A stretch of 64,000 nucleotides of DNA from Bacteroidales bacterium (GTDB lineage Bacteria > Bacteroidota > Bacteroidia > Bacteroidales > Bacteroidaceae). Shown one piece after another: positions 15,263 through 23,441 of this stretch (positions within the stretch are counted from its first letter, which is position 1; every line of letters begins with the position of its first letter). The stretch is from NCBI GenBank assembly GCA_004557185.1, contig SFEP01000004.1, positions 9,853 to 73,852 of the forward strand. The letters are read 5' to 3'. The position numbers and the translations under genes were made by a program. The notes under the pieces are model-generated. The model made no database searches. It worked only from the letters and a program-made list of their open reading frames with translations, and had not been told where the DNA came from.

Positions 15263-15697
15263 ATGGAAATAGCCATCATCAACCGTTCGCGGCACGACCT
15301 GCCGCAATATGCCACGCCGCTGAGCGCTGGCATGGATCTTCGCGCCAATGTGAGCGACCCCGTCACGCTGCAACCCATGGAGCGGCGGCTTATACCCACG
15401 GGGCTCTACATAGCCCTGCCCGCCGGCTTCGAGGCACAGGTGAGGCCGCGCTCGGGGCTGGCCCTGAAGCATGGGCTGACCGTGCTCAACGCTCCCGGCA
15501 CTATCGACGCTGACTACCGCGGCGAGGTGTGCGTCATTTTGGCGAACCTGTCGAACGAGCCTTTCACGCTGCACGACGGCGACCGCATAGCACAAATGGT
15601 GGTGTGCCGCCACGAAACGGTGGTGTGGACTCCCGTGGAGTCGCTGCCCGAGAGCGAACGCGGGGCTGGCGGCTTCGGCCACAGTGGCACGCGCTGA
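15263..15697 (+). CDS. dut: dUTP diphosphatase
   Basis: Hydrolyses dUTP to dUMP, preventing uracil incorporation and feeding thymidylate synthesis. The start at MEIAIINRSRHDLPQYATPL gives 144 residues, the normal trimeric dUTPase length; the open frame upstream is non-coding. Motifs in order: SAGMDLRAN (motif 1), RPRSGLALKHG (motif 2), NAPGTIDADYRGEVCVILAN (motif 3), DGDRIAQMVV (motif 4) and GAGGFGHSGTR (motif 5). It heads a rightward gene series with the TPR and DUF4292 lipoproteins and the EnvC-like gene, a neighbourhood I recall as common in Bacteroidales. Confidence 0.96.
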   Translation: MEIAIINRSRHDLPQYATPLSAGMDLRANVSDPVTLQPMERRLIPTGLYIALPAGFEAQVRPRSGLALKHGLTVLNAPGTIDADYRGEVCVILANLSNEPFTLHDGDRIAQMVVCRHETVVWTPVESLPESERGAGGFGHSGTR

Positions 15698-15818
15698 GCA
15701 CTCCTTGGCTGAGCGCACCGGGGCCGGGCAAGGGCTGCGCAGAGCCGTAGGGCCTGCCCGGTGCACCATCTCCCCTCTTCTCCTCTTCCCCATTTTTCTT
15801 TGCATCTTCGTTTTGCGC

Positions 15819-17618
15819 ATGCGTCCCTTCTTTTCATTTACCCTCTACACGCTGCTTTTCCTTTGTGCGTTGGCCTCGTGTCAGCGCACGGTTCACGTGG
15901 TGCCTGCCGAAGCCACCGCGGCGAACGGTTCGGAGCGGGTGGCTCTGAGGCCGGAGGACAGTCTGCAGTTTCGCCTGTTCTTCCTCGACGCCATCAGGCA
16001 GAAGGGCGTGGGGCGCATCGATGCCGAATTCGAACTCTTGCAGGAGGCGCTGGCCATTCACCCCGAAGCCCCCGAGGCGCTCTACGAGATGGCGGTCATC
16101 GAACTGCAGCACACGGCCTACTCTGACACGCTGCTCAAAAAGCAGGGCACCGACCACCTGCGCAAAGCCATCGCACTGGACCCGCACAACCTTTTCTACA
16201 AGCAGACGCTAGCGGAGTTTCTGGCCAACAAGGCGGAGTTTCGCGAGGCGCTGCTGCTCTACGAGGAGATAGCCGACAGCAAACCCTCGACCGAAACGCT
16301 GATGATGCTCGTGTGGCTCTACGGCCAAGTGAGCGACTACGCCGGCGTTATCAGAGCGCTCGAACGCATGGAGCAACTTGACGGGCCGAGCGAGCAGATA
16401 AGCCTGACGAAGTTTCAGACGTATCTCGAAATGAAGGACGACGAGCAGGCTTACCGCGCCATCGAGGACCTTTGCGCCAAATATCCCTCGGACCTGCGTT
16501 ACCGCGTGCTGCTGGGCGACATGTACGACCAGAACGGACACCACGAAATGGCGCTCGACATCTACCGCGACGTGCTCACGGCCGAGCCCAACAACAGCTA
16601 CGCGCAACTCTCGCTGCTGGCCTACTACCAGGCCGCGGGGGCCGACTCGCTCTATCTCGACCTGCTGCACCGCGTGGTGCTCAACCCCCACACACAGAGC
16701 GACACCCGCGTTGAAGTGCTGCGGGCCTACGCCGCAAGGCAGATGCAGAGAGGCGCAGACATGGAGCCCGTGATGGCGCTCTTCAGCAAGGCGCTGCAAA
16801 TGCCGCAGGAGGACGCGGATTTGGCGGAGATGTACTTCTACGCACTGGCGGGGGCCAAACAGAGCGACGACTTGCTGCTGGAGGCCGCACGCCACGCTCT
16901 CGAGATTGACCCCACACGCAACAGCATGAGGCTGCAGATGCTGCGCATTTACCTGGAACGCAACGACCTGCAGACGGTCATCGACGTGTGCCGGCTGGGA
17001 CGCCAGTACAACCCCGCCGAACTGACCTTCAACTACTACGAGGGGCTCGTGCTCTACCAAAAGGGGCAGGACCGCGACGCCATTCTCACCCTGCGCCTCG
17101 GGGCCTCGCACATCACCGACGACAGCGACCCCGAACTCTGCTCCGACCTCTACGCCCTGCTCGGCGACATTCTCTACGACAACGACAACCCCGACGCGGC
17201 CTTCCGTGCCTTCGACAAGGCGTTGCACTACAACGCTGGCAACATCACCTGCCTCAACAACTACGCCTACTACCTGTCGCTCATTCCGCGCGACCTCGAC
17301 AAGGCCGAACGCATGAGCCGCCTCACCGTAGAGGCGGACGACTCCGCCGCCACCTACCTCGACACCTACGCCTGGATTCTCTTTCTGCAAAAACGCATGG
17401 ACGAGGCACGCACCTACATCGACCGCGCCCTCAAGTGCTGCTCTGACGTCGACGAACTCTCAAGCGTGGTGCTCGACCACGCCGGCGACATTTACTACCA
17501 CACGGGCGACAAGGCGCAGGCCCTCTCCTTTTGGAAGAAGGCTCTCAAACACACCAACGACCGCGCCCTTCAGCGAAAACTGCGACGCAAGGTGGCCTAC
17601 CGCCGCCCCGTGCCGTGA
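15819..17618 (+). CDS. TPR-repeat lipoprotein
   Basis: A 599-residue envelope protein made of tetratricopeptide-type helical repeats. The start at MRPFFSFTLYTLLFLCALAS gives a lipoprotein signal (ALASC, Cys 21); the longer frame upstream overlaps dut and lacks a signal. TPR-like units can be read along the chain, for example LLQEALAIHPEAPEALYEMA, LRKAIALDPHNLFYKQTLAE, ALDIYRDVLTAEPNNSYAQL, AFRAFDKALHYNAGNITCLN and ALSFWKKALKHTNDRALQRK. Such proteins scaffold complexes; the partner is unknown. It lies 121 bp after dut and 91 bp before the DUF4292 lipoprotein, probably in one unit. Confidence 0.85.
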   Translation: MRPFFSFTLYTLLFLCALASCQRTVHVVPAEATAANGSERVALRPEDSLQFRLFFLDAIRQKGVGRIDAEFELLQEALAIHPEAPEALYEMAVIELQHTAYSDTLLKKQGTDHLRKAIALDPHNLFYKQTLAEFLANKAEFREALLLYEEIADSKPSTETLMMLVWLYGQVSDYAGVIRALERMEQLDGPSEQISLTKFQTYLEMKDDEQAYRAIEDLCAKYPSDLRYRVLLGDMYDQNGHHEMALDIYRDVLTAEPNNSYAQLSLLAYYQAAGADSLYLDLLHRVVLNPHTQSDTRVEVLRAYAARQMQRGADMEPVMALFSKALQMPQEDADLAEMYFYALAGAKQSDDLLLEAARHALEIDPTRNSMRLQMLRIYLERNDLQTVIDVCRLGRQYNPAELTFNYYEGLVLYQKGQDRDAILTLRLGASHITDDSDPELCSDLYALLGDILYDNDNPDAAFRAFDKALHYNAGNITCLNNYAYYLSLIPRDLDKAERMSRLTVEADDSAATYLDTYAWILFLQKRMDEARTYIDRALKCCSDVDELSSVVLDHAGDIYYHTGDKAQALSFWKKALKHTNDRALQRKLRRKVAYRRPVP

Positions 17619-17709
17619 GCTCCACGGGCCGCCCTGGCCGGTAAGCCTATATAAATAAATGCACACGAGCCGCCCTGGCACTTTCAACCCCTCTCCTTTC
17701 CTGAAAATA

Positions 17710-18564
17710 ATGAAACACCTATTCCTACTCTCCCTGTTGCTCTTGACACTCTCCTCATGCCGCACGGCCCGCCACGCCGCCAGCGGGGGCTCCGCACGGC
17801 CTGCCACATCAGCACCCTCAGCCACGCCCGAGCCCAGCGCCGCCCTGGCCAAAGCCAGCGTGGCCAAGGTCAACGCCCAGCGCCTCAACCAGCAGCACGT
17901 CACGGCCCGCGTGCAGGTGGCCCTCACGGCCAAGGGCAAGGAGGTGTCGGCCTCGGGCCAGCTGCGCATGAAGCGCGACGACGTCATCCAGCTCTCGGTT
18001 ACACTGCTCGGCTTCGAGGTGGGACGCATGGAGTTCACCCCCACCGACGTGCTCGTCATCGACCGTGTGCACAAGCAGTACGTTCGCGCCGCCTACAGCG
18101 ACATTCCCTTCCTGGCGAGCACGGGCATCGACTTCTACGCCCTGCAATCCCTCTTCTGGCACGAGCTCTTTGTGCCCGGCAAGCGCGGTGTGCCCGAGGC
18201 CGGCTCCTTCGCCGTGACGCAGAGCGCCGAGGGCCTGACGCTCACCCCGCAGCACACGCCGCTGCTCACCTACACCTTCGTGGCCTCGGCCGACAACGGC
18301 GTGCTGCAAAGCCTCCGCGTGCAGGATGCCCGCCATGCCGACCCCACACAGTTTGCCTGCACCTACGCCAACTTCACCACGCTCAGCGGCAAAGCCTTTC
18401 CCGCCACCATCGAGATGGGCATCACAGGTTCGCAGGCCGACGCCTCGCTGCGTCTGCAACTCTCGCGCCTCAACCACGATGCCTCGTGGAACACCCGCAC
18501 CACGGTGTCGCAAAAATACACGCGCCGCAACGCCGACGAAGTGTTCAAGGCGCTCCTTCAATAA
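17710..18564 (+). CDS. DUF4292 lipoprotein
   Basis: A 284-residue lipoprotein: MKHLFLLSLLLLTLSSCRTA has a lipobox (LSSC, Cys 17). After an Ala/Pro/Ser-rich linker the mature domain (about 50-284) matches what I know of DUF4292, a Bacteroidota family with a LolB/LppX-like lipid-binding fold; recognisable stretches are VQLSVTLLGFEVGRMEFTPT, VLVIDRVHKQYVRAAYSDIP and ALQSLFWHELFVPG. I infer a role in lipid or lipoprotein handling at the outer membrane, but none is shown. It sits between the TPR lipoprotein and the EnvC-like gene (24 bp), suggesting cotranscription. Confidence 0.82.
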   Translation: MKHLFLLSLLLLTLSSCRTARHAASGGSARPATSAPSATPEPSAALAKASVAKVNAQRLNQQHVTARVQVALTAKGKEVSASGQLRMKRDDVIQLSVTLLGFEVGRMEFTPTDVLVIDRVHKQYVRAAYSDIPFLASTGIDFYALQSLFWHELFVPGKRGVPEAGSFAVTQSAEGLTLTPQHTPLLTYTFVASADNGVLQSLRVQDARHADPTQFACTYANFTTLSGKAFPATIEMGITGSQADASLRLQLSRLNHDASWNTRTTVSQKYTRRNADEVFKALLQ

Positions 18565-18588
18565 CCCTCCCTGACTCTCACACGCACC

Positions 18589-19983
18589 ATGCTGTCACAC
18601 TTGCCCACCCTCCACCTGCTACACCGTATGCTCCTGGCCGCCATGCTGGTGTGCCTGGCCGCACCCGCCGCAGCACAGACCAACAAAACGATACGCAAAC
18701 TGCAAAGCGAGCAGTCGTCGCTCAAAAAGAAAATCACAGAGCAGGAGAACATGCTGCGCAGCACCAAGAAGGACGTGTCGGCACAGCTGGCCAACCTGCA
18801 GGTGCTCACGGCCCAAATTGAGGGGCAGCAAAAATACGTCGAAGGCATTCACTCCGAACTGACCATGCTGGCGGGCTCCATTGGCGAACTTGAAGCACAG
18901 CTGCGCCTGCTCGAAGCCGACCTGAACGAATGCAAGCGCCAATACCGCCGATCCATGAACTACATGTTCCGCAACCGCCTTAACACCAGCAAACTGCAAT
19001 TCATCCTCTCGGCACCCAACTTCCGCCAGATGTACCGCCGTATGCGCTACATCAGCAATTTCTCAAAATACCAGCAGGCGCAAGGACGCCTCATACAGCA
19101 AAAGGAGAAGGAGGTGCAGGATAAACGCGCCGAACTCTTGGGGCAGAAAACGCAAAAGGACAGGCTGTTCGTGCAGGGACAGGCTGAAAAACGCAAACTC
19201 GAAGGACAGCAGCAGCAGCGACGCCAGGCCGTGGACGAACTCAACGCCAAGCAGAAGCAGCTGCAAGCCTCCATTGCCCAGCAACGCAAAAAATACAGCC
19301 AGCTCAACGCACGCATCGACAAACTCATACAAGAGGAAATAGCTGCCGCCGAACGCCGACGCAAGGCCGAGGAGGAGCGGCGCCGCAAGGCCGAAGCTGC
19401 CCGACAGGCTCGCCTGAAAGCCGAACGCGAGGCGGCCGAACGTAACAAACGCACCACAGCATCGGCCAAAGGCAAGGGCTCCACCACCACCGCCAAGGGC
19501 AAGAAGAACGACTACGACGCCAAGACCGCCACACCACGCTTCAACGAGGCCGACAACGCCGACCGCGCCCTCTCGGGCAGTTTCGCGGCCAACCGCGGCA
19601 GGCTGCCCATGCCCGTCACCGGGCCTTACGCCATCACAGCCCACTTCGGCAGCTACAACGTGGAGGGCCTGCACGGCGTACAACTCGACAACAAGGGCAT
19701 CAACATCACCGCTCACCCCGGAGCACAGGCCCGCGCCGTGTTCAAGGGCGAGGTGACGGCCGTCTTTGCCTACGGCGGCCTCTACAACGTCATCGTGCGC
19801 CACGGCAGCTACATGACGGTCTACTGCAACCTCGCCTCCACCTGCGTGCACCGCGGCCAGCAGGTGCAGGCACGCCAGAGCCTCGGCGCCATTGCCCGCG
19901 ACGCCTCGGGCAACTGCACCCTGCACTTCCAGCTGCGCAAGGAGACGGCCAAACTCAACCCCGAAGCCTGGCTGGCACGCTGA
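18589..19983 (+). CDS. EnvC-like murein hydrolase activator (degenerate M23 domain)
   Basis: A 464-residue exported protein. The signal peptide runs to about residue 29 (CLAAPAAAQ). A long coiled coil spans about 32-290 (IRKLQSEQSSLKKKITEQEN, AAERRRKAEEERRRKAEAAR). The C-terminal LytM/M23 fold spans about 340-464 (GPYAITAHFGSYNVEGLHG, LYNVIVRHGSYMTVYCNLAS, LHFQLRKETAKLNPEAWL). The metal ligands of active M23 peptidases, the HxxxD pair and the HxH motif, are not all present. It therefore more likely activates amidases at division, as EnvC does, than cuts peptidoglycan itself. The acyltransferase gene follows after 38 bp. Confidence 0.88.
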   Translation: MLSHLPTLHLLHRMLLAAMLVCLAAPAAAQTNKTIRKLQSEQSSLKKKITEQENMLRSTKKDVSAQLANLQVLTAQIEGQQKYVEGIHSELTMLAGSIGELEAQLRLLEADLNECKRQYRRSMNYMFRNRLNTSKLQFILSAPNFRQMYRRMRYISNFSKYQQAQGRLIQQKEKEVQDKRAELLGQKTQKDRLFVQGQAEKRKLEGQQQQRRQAVDELNAKQKQLQASIAQQRKKYSQLNARIDKLIQEEIAAAERRRKAEEERRRKAEAARQARLKAEREAAERNKRTTASAKGKGSTTTAKGKKNDYDAKTATPRFNEADNADRALSGSFAANRGRLPMPVTGPYAITAHFGSYNVEGLHGVQLDNKGINITAHPGAQARAVFKGEVTAVFAYGGLYNVIVRHGSYMTVYCNLASTCVHRGQQVQARQSLGAIARDASGNCTLHFQLRKETAKLNPEAWLAR

Positions 19984-20021
19984 CACCGGCACTGGCTATT
20001 CCTTATATATATCACACGCCC

Positions 20022-20918
20022 ATGTTCATGCTCACCCTGCTCTCGCGCCTCCCCCTCTGGTGGCTCTACCGCCTGAGCGACCTCCTCTTTCTGCTCGTCT
20101 ACTACGTGGCACGCTACCGCCGCCGCGTGGTCAACCTCAACCTGCAGCGCGCCTTTCCTGAGCGCAGCGAGGCCGAGCGCCGGCGCATAGCACGCCGTTT
20201 CTACCGCTTCTTCTGCGACTACGCCGTCGAAACACTCAAACTCCTCACCATCTCGCCCGACGAAATGAAGCGCCGCATGACACTGCAGGGCCTGCCCGAA
20301 CTCGAAAAGGCATTGCAAGAGCAGCCCTTCGTCTTCTTCATGCTCGGCCACTACGGCAACTGGGAGTGGCTCTCGTCAGTGCCACTGCACACCTCCACCC
20401 ACTGCATGCAGCTCTACACCCCACTCCACAGCGCCACGGCCGACAGGCTCTTCTACCGCATGCGCTCACGCTTCGGAGCCGACACAGTGGCCAAAAACGA
20501 CGCCCTGCGCCGCATCCTCTCACTCAAGCGCAACGGCATACGCACCTTCGTAGGCTTCATTGCCGACCAGGGACCGAAGCCCGTGAACATTCACCACTGG
20601 ATGACGTTCCTACACCAGGACACGCCCGTCTTCACAGGTGCAGAGCGCATCGGCAAGAAGGTGGGCGCCGCCGCCTACTTTCTGCACATCACGAGGCCCC
20701 GCCGCGGCTACTACGTGTGCCAATTCGAATGCCTCACGCGCTGCATGGCCCAGCACCCCGACTACGAGTTTACCGATCTCTTCATGCGACGCCTCGAAAA
20801 GGAAATCAACGAGCAGCCCCACCTGTGGCTGTGGTCGCACCGACGCTGGAAGCACACGCGCCAAGAGGTGGAACGCATACAGCAAGGCTTCGCCAGACAC
20901 GCTGATGCCAAAGACTGA
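20022..20918 (+). CDS. Lipid A biosynthesis (lysophospholipid) acyltransferase, LpxL/HtrB family
   Basis: Adds a secondary acyl chain to lipid A at the inner membrane, or acylates a related lipid such as an aminolipid. The 298-residue protein has an N-terminal hydrophobic anchor (PLWWLYRLSDLLFLLVYYVA). The HX4E catalytic motif is LGHYGNWEW (His 110, Glu 115). GFIADQGPKP and VFTGAERIGKKVGAAAYFLH are typical later blocks, and the end LWLWSHRRWKH is characteristic. It is the last gene of the series that starts at dut, closed by a strong terminator at 20921-20977. Confidence 0.92.
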   Translation: MFMLTLLSRLPLWWLYRLSDLLFLLVYYVARYRRRVVNLNLQRAFPERSEAERRRIARRFYRFFCDYAVETLKLLTISPDEMKRRMTLQGLPELEKALQEQPFVFFMLGHYGNWEWLSSVPLHTSTHCMQLYTPLHSATADRLFYRMRSRFGADTVAKNDALRRILSLKRNGIRTFVGFIADQGPKPVNIHHWMTFLHQDTPVFTGAERIGKKVGAAAYFLHITRPRRGYYVCQFECLTRCMAQHPDYEFTDLFMRRLEKEINEQPHLWLWSHRRWKHTRQEVERIQQGFARHADAKD

Positions 20919-20920
20919 CG

Positions 20921-20977
20921 AAAGTCCGTACGAAGTGCAAGGAAACGATAGTTCACCGCACGCCGTACGGACTTTTT
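20921..20977 (+). terminator. Intrinsic terminator after the acyltransferase
   Basis: AAAGTCCGTACG (20921-20932) pairs perfectly with CGTACGGACTTT (20964-20975), followed by TTC. It begins 3 bp after the stop codon and would end the dut-to-acyltransferase transcript. Confidence 0.75.
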
Positions 20978-21044
20978 CATTCACCCCACAGCCTGCAACA
21001 CAAAGCCACGAAGACCGGTTTGAGGTGGATGCAATTCGCATCCA

Positions 21045-21158
21045 CGCTTGCTGGGGCAGCACGTTTACGTTTGGACCAAGTCCGAATGCCGATAGCAACG
21101 AAGCAGATTGGCCATGATGACACACCGTCGCTTGCTGGGGCAGCACGTTTACGTTTTA
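21045..21158. repeat. Two 28-bp direct repeats spaced 84 bp
   Basis: CGCTTGCTGGGGCAGCACGT followed by TTACGTTT occurs at 21045 and at 21129, exactly 84 bp apart. The DNA between (CGAATGCCGATAGCAACGAA and so on) is not obviously shared. No promoter box is recognised. The spacing is the same as in the other repeat families of this window. The rest of 20978-21272 holds no gene. Confidence 0.6.
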
Positions 21159-21272
21159 TCATCATTCCTTTCCCCTCGGGTGCAGACGGCCTTTCATATG
21201 CTCATGATGTTTACTAAAAGTTGAAAAACAACAAATAAAATTAAGTAAGTGGCAAAAATGCGCCGGGTCGCC

Positions 21273-21280
21273 TAACTTTG
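21273..21280 (+). promoter_or_regulatory. -7 promoter element of the superoxide reductase gene
   Basis: TAACTTTG matches TAnnTTTG, 86 bp before the ATG at 21367. The -33 box is not evident. Confidence 0.45.
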
Positions 21281-21366
21281 AAACGTAAGGGCCTGCGTCA
21301 CCCTGCGCGCTGCAGTCCCTGCACCACACTTTCACACACTTTCTATACACCTAAAAACCTATCATC

Positions 21367-21741
21367 ATGACCAAGCGTAACCAAATGTACCGTTGCCCCG
21401 TGTGCGGCCAAATCGTTGAAGTCGTCAATCCTGCCGCGGGCAAACTCGTGTGCTGCGGGCAACCCATGGAACTCCTGCAGGAGAACACCACCGATGCCGC
21501 GCACGAAAAGCACGTGCCGCAAATCAGCCGCACCACGGGTGGCTACGTAGTGACCGTGGGCAGCCAGCTGCACCCCATGCTCCTTGAGCATCACATTGAG
21601 TGGATAGAACTGCTCACCCCCGAGGGCATCATGCGCGAGCACCTGCAGCCCGGGCAGAAACCCGAAGCCACCTTCTGCACCGAGGCCGAGGCCATAGCCG
21701 CCCGCGCCTACTGCAACCTGCACGGGCTCTGGAAGGGCTGA
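21367..21741 (+). CDS. dfx: Desulfoferrodoxin / superoxide reductase (2Fe type)
   Basis: Reduces superoxide to hydrogen peroxide without releasing oxygen, a defence typical of anaerobes. The 124-residue protein has an N-terminal desulforedoxin iron site (Cys 10, 13, 29, 30 in YRCPVCG and KLVCCGQP). The catalytic non-heme iron domain has ligands His 49 (EKHVP), His 69 and His 75 (HPMLLEHHIEWIE), Cys 116 and His 119 (YCNLHGLW). The full length and both iron sites agree with the 2Fe class. It is transcribed alone and followed by a hairpin. It supports an obligately anaerobic host. Confidence 0.96.
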   Translation: MTKRNQMYRCPVCGQIVEVVNPAAGKLVCCGQPMELLQENTTDAAHEKHVPQISRTTGGYVVTVGSQLHPMLLEHHIEWIELLTPEGIMREHLQPGQKPEATFCTEAEAIAARAYCNLHGLWKG

Positions 21742-21770
21742 CCACCAGCCCCCCTGCACCAACCTACGCC

Positions 21771-21803
21771 AAGGGGCGCACCGCGACGAACGGTGCGCCC
21801 CTT
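21771..21803 (+). terminator. Hairpin after superoxide reductase
   Basis: AAGGGGCGCACCG (21771-21783) pairs with CGGTGCGCCCCTT (21791-21803), a perfect 13-bp stem 29 bp after the stop. Only a weak T-rich tract follows. Nothing recognisable lies in 21804-21967. Confidence 0.6.
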
Positions 21804-21967
21804 GCGTTGTGTGTAGCCCTGCCGGGCTCGGGCGGGCCGCTGGCTGCCCATGCCCCATGGAGCACCTCACCCCTAACTATGGGCAAGCCTTGCGCAGCCC
21901 ACCGCGTTCCGCCCTTTGCGATGTGCCTAATGATGCGCCCTCTTCTGCCGGGCTTAGAGGTAGGCAG

Positions 21968-22100
21968 AAATAGATGCTACGTAAAAAAGTTTACGTACGA
22001 CGTGATTTTTTTTACGTACGACGTGATTTTTTTTACGTAGCAGCCCGTTTTGCCTCTCCGCCGTCGCGACAAAAATGGATGCCGTAAAAAAAGCCGTCGG
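21968..22100. repeat. Modular 21-bp intergenic repeat, locus 3 (module A and decayed B)
   Basis: Module A (21968-22043) has AAATAGATGCTACG, two TACGTACGACGTGATTTT units 21 bp apart and a TACGTAGCAGCCCG end. The linker is followed by a decayed module B (AAAATGGATGCCGT, then AAGCCGTCGG). It lies between the convergent superoxide reductase and gldN genes. Confidence 0.75.
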
Positions 22101-22193
22101 TGCGTGGGCAACATGAAGGGGAGGCGTGCTGAAGGGGGCATACGAGGGGATGAGGGTTGGCCGGCTTGGCGATGGTCACCATGCAGAACGCCG

Positions 22194-22233
22194 CGCGCCC
22201 CCTGTCATGCTGCTGTGCATGGCAGGGGGCGCG
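22194..22233 (-). terminator. Hairpin after the type IX secretion operon
   Basis: CGCGCCCCCTGTCATGC pairs with GCATGGCAGGGGGCGCG (to 22233), a long near-perfect stem 19 bp beyond the gldN stop. It probably ends the porP-gldKLMN transcript. Confidence 0.6.
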
Positions 22234-22251
22234 TGGGGCTATGTGGTGTGC

Positions 22252-23400
22252 TTAGTGACGCTGGCGGCGTACGCTGAGGCCGCCACCGCTGCTACCCGTT
22301 GACCTGGGCTTGGTGGCCTTCGTTTTGGCGGGCTTGGCGGCTTTCGTTTTGGGTGCCGTCGATTTTGACTTGCTGCTCACGCTCGTGGTGCGGCGCGAGG
22401 TGGTGGCGGGACGGCGTGCGGTGGTGGTGCGGCGTGCGGTGCGCGATGCCTTGCCGGCGGCGGCCAGACTGTCGGCCTGTGCCTGCGCCAGGGAGTCGGC
22501 CCTCAAGCGGGCGTAGTAGGCGCTGTCGCGACCCCATGTGTGCTCCTGCACGTCGGTGAGCTGACGCTCGATGCGCTGCTGCTCCTTCTTCACAGCCTCG
22601 TCGTCGGGGCAGTAGTTGGCAATGAGTCGGTCCTGCAGGTTGACGGCCTTGTAGACCTCGCCCTCGTAAAGGCCCATGGTGAAGAAGTCGTCGGCCGACA
22701 TGGTGGAGGCGTTGTTGAGCGAGGAGCCCATGAGCATGAGTTTGCCGAGGTAGGGCGCGGCATCCTGCATGCGTATCCAGAACATGGGATACTGGGCGAG
22801 CTCTCCGCCGAAGTCGCTGTCGCCGCGCTTGAGCACGGGGCAGATGGCGGTGACCTGCTTGCGGAAGGTGGCGGTGTGCTGGTCGTAGTAGGTTGACTCC
22901 TTGATGAAGTAGGCTTTCACCTCCTCGGAGGGTAGGTCGGCGTCGTTGACGCGCACTTTGTCGTCCTTCGATTCGTAGAAAATCTGGTAGCGGTCCATGA
23001 TGTCGCGTGCGGTTACCACATTTTTCTCGCTGAAGTCCTCGTTGCCGTCGAGCTTGTAGTCGTAAGCCTTGATTTGCTTGCGTAGCAGGAGGTGGAAGAG
23101 GTAGGTGAAGAGGTTTTCACGCCCGTCGTGGGGTGTGGTGGGATAGTAGAGTGGTGCGTTGGCCTCGCGAGTGAGGTCGAGTGTGCGGTAGAGGTCGCGC
23201 CTCCATGCCGCATCGGCGGGCATGGCCTGTGCGGTGGGGAAGGGGCGTGCGGCCGAAGGGCGTGCCGTGGGTGTTTTGGCGGCTTCGGTGCCCTGTGCTG
23301 CGGCTCGCCGCTTGGGCGGCTGTGCTACGGCTTGCAGGGTGGCGCACAGGCAGAGGAGCAGGAGGCTTGCTGTGGCTATGTGGCGGGATAGGGTTCGCAT
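22252..23400 (-). CDS. gldN: Type IX secretion / gliding protein GldN (PorN)
   Basis: A periplasmic partner of GldM that, with the GldK lipoprotein, forms the outer-membrane-associated ring of the type IX secretion system. The 382-residue protein has a signal peptide to about residue 26 (LCATLQAVAQ). The conserved GldN core (about 65-300) includes WRRDLYRTLDLTREANAPLY, LFTYLFHLLLRKQIKAYDY, FFTMGLYEGEVYKAVNLQDR and EVKAYFIKESTYYDQ. The last 60 or so residues are a Thr/Lys/Ser/Ala/Arg-rich low-complexity tail, which looks like a lineage-specific extension. It is the last gene of the operon, 41 bp after gldM. Confidence 0.93.
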   Translation of the reverse strand: MRTLSRHIATASLLLLCLCATLQAVAQPPKRRAAAQGTEAAKTPTARPSAARPFPTAQAMPADAAWRRDLYRTLDLTREANAPLYYPTTPHDGRENLFTYLFHLLLRKQIKAYDYKLDGNEDFSEKNVVTARDIMDRYQIFYESKDDKVRVNDADLPSEEVKAYFIKESTYYDQHTATFRKQVTAICPVLKRGDSDFGGELAQYPMFWIRMQDAAPYLGKLMLMGSSLNNASTMSADDFFTMGLYEGEVYKAVNLQDRLIANYCPDDEAVKKEQQRIERQLTDVQEHTWGRDSAYYARLRADSLAQAQADSLAAAGKASRTARRTTTARRPATTSRRTTSVSSKSKSTAPKTKAAKPAKTKATKPRSTGSSGGGLSVRRQRH

Positions 23401-23441
23401 AGGCGGTGAATGTGGTTGGTGTATGGGGGGTGGTGGGAGTT

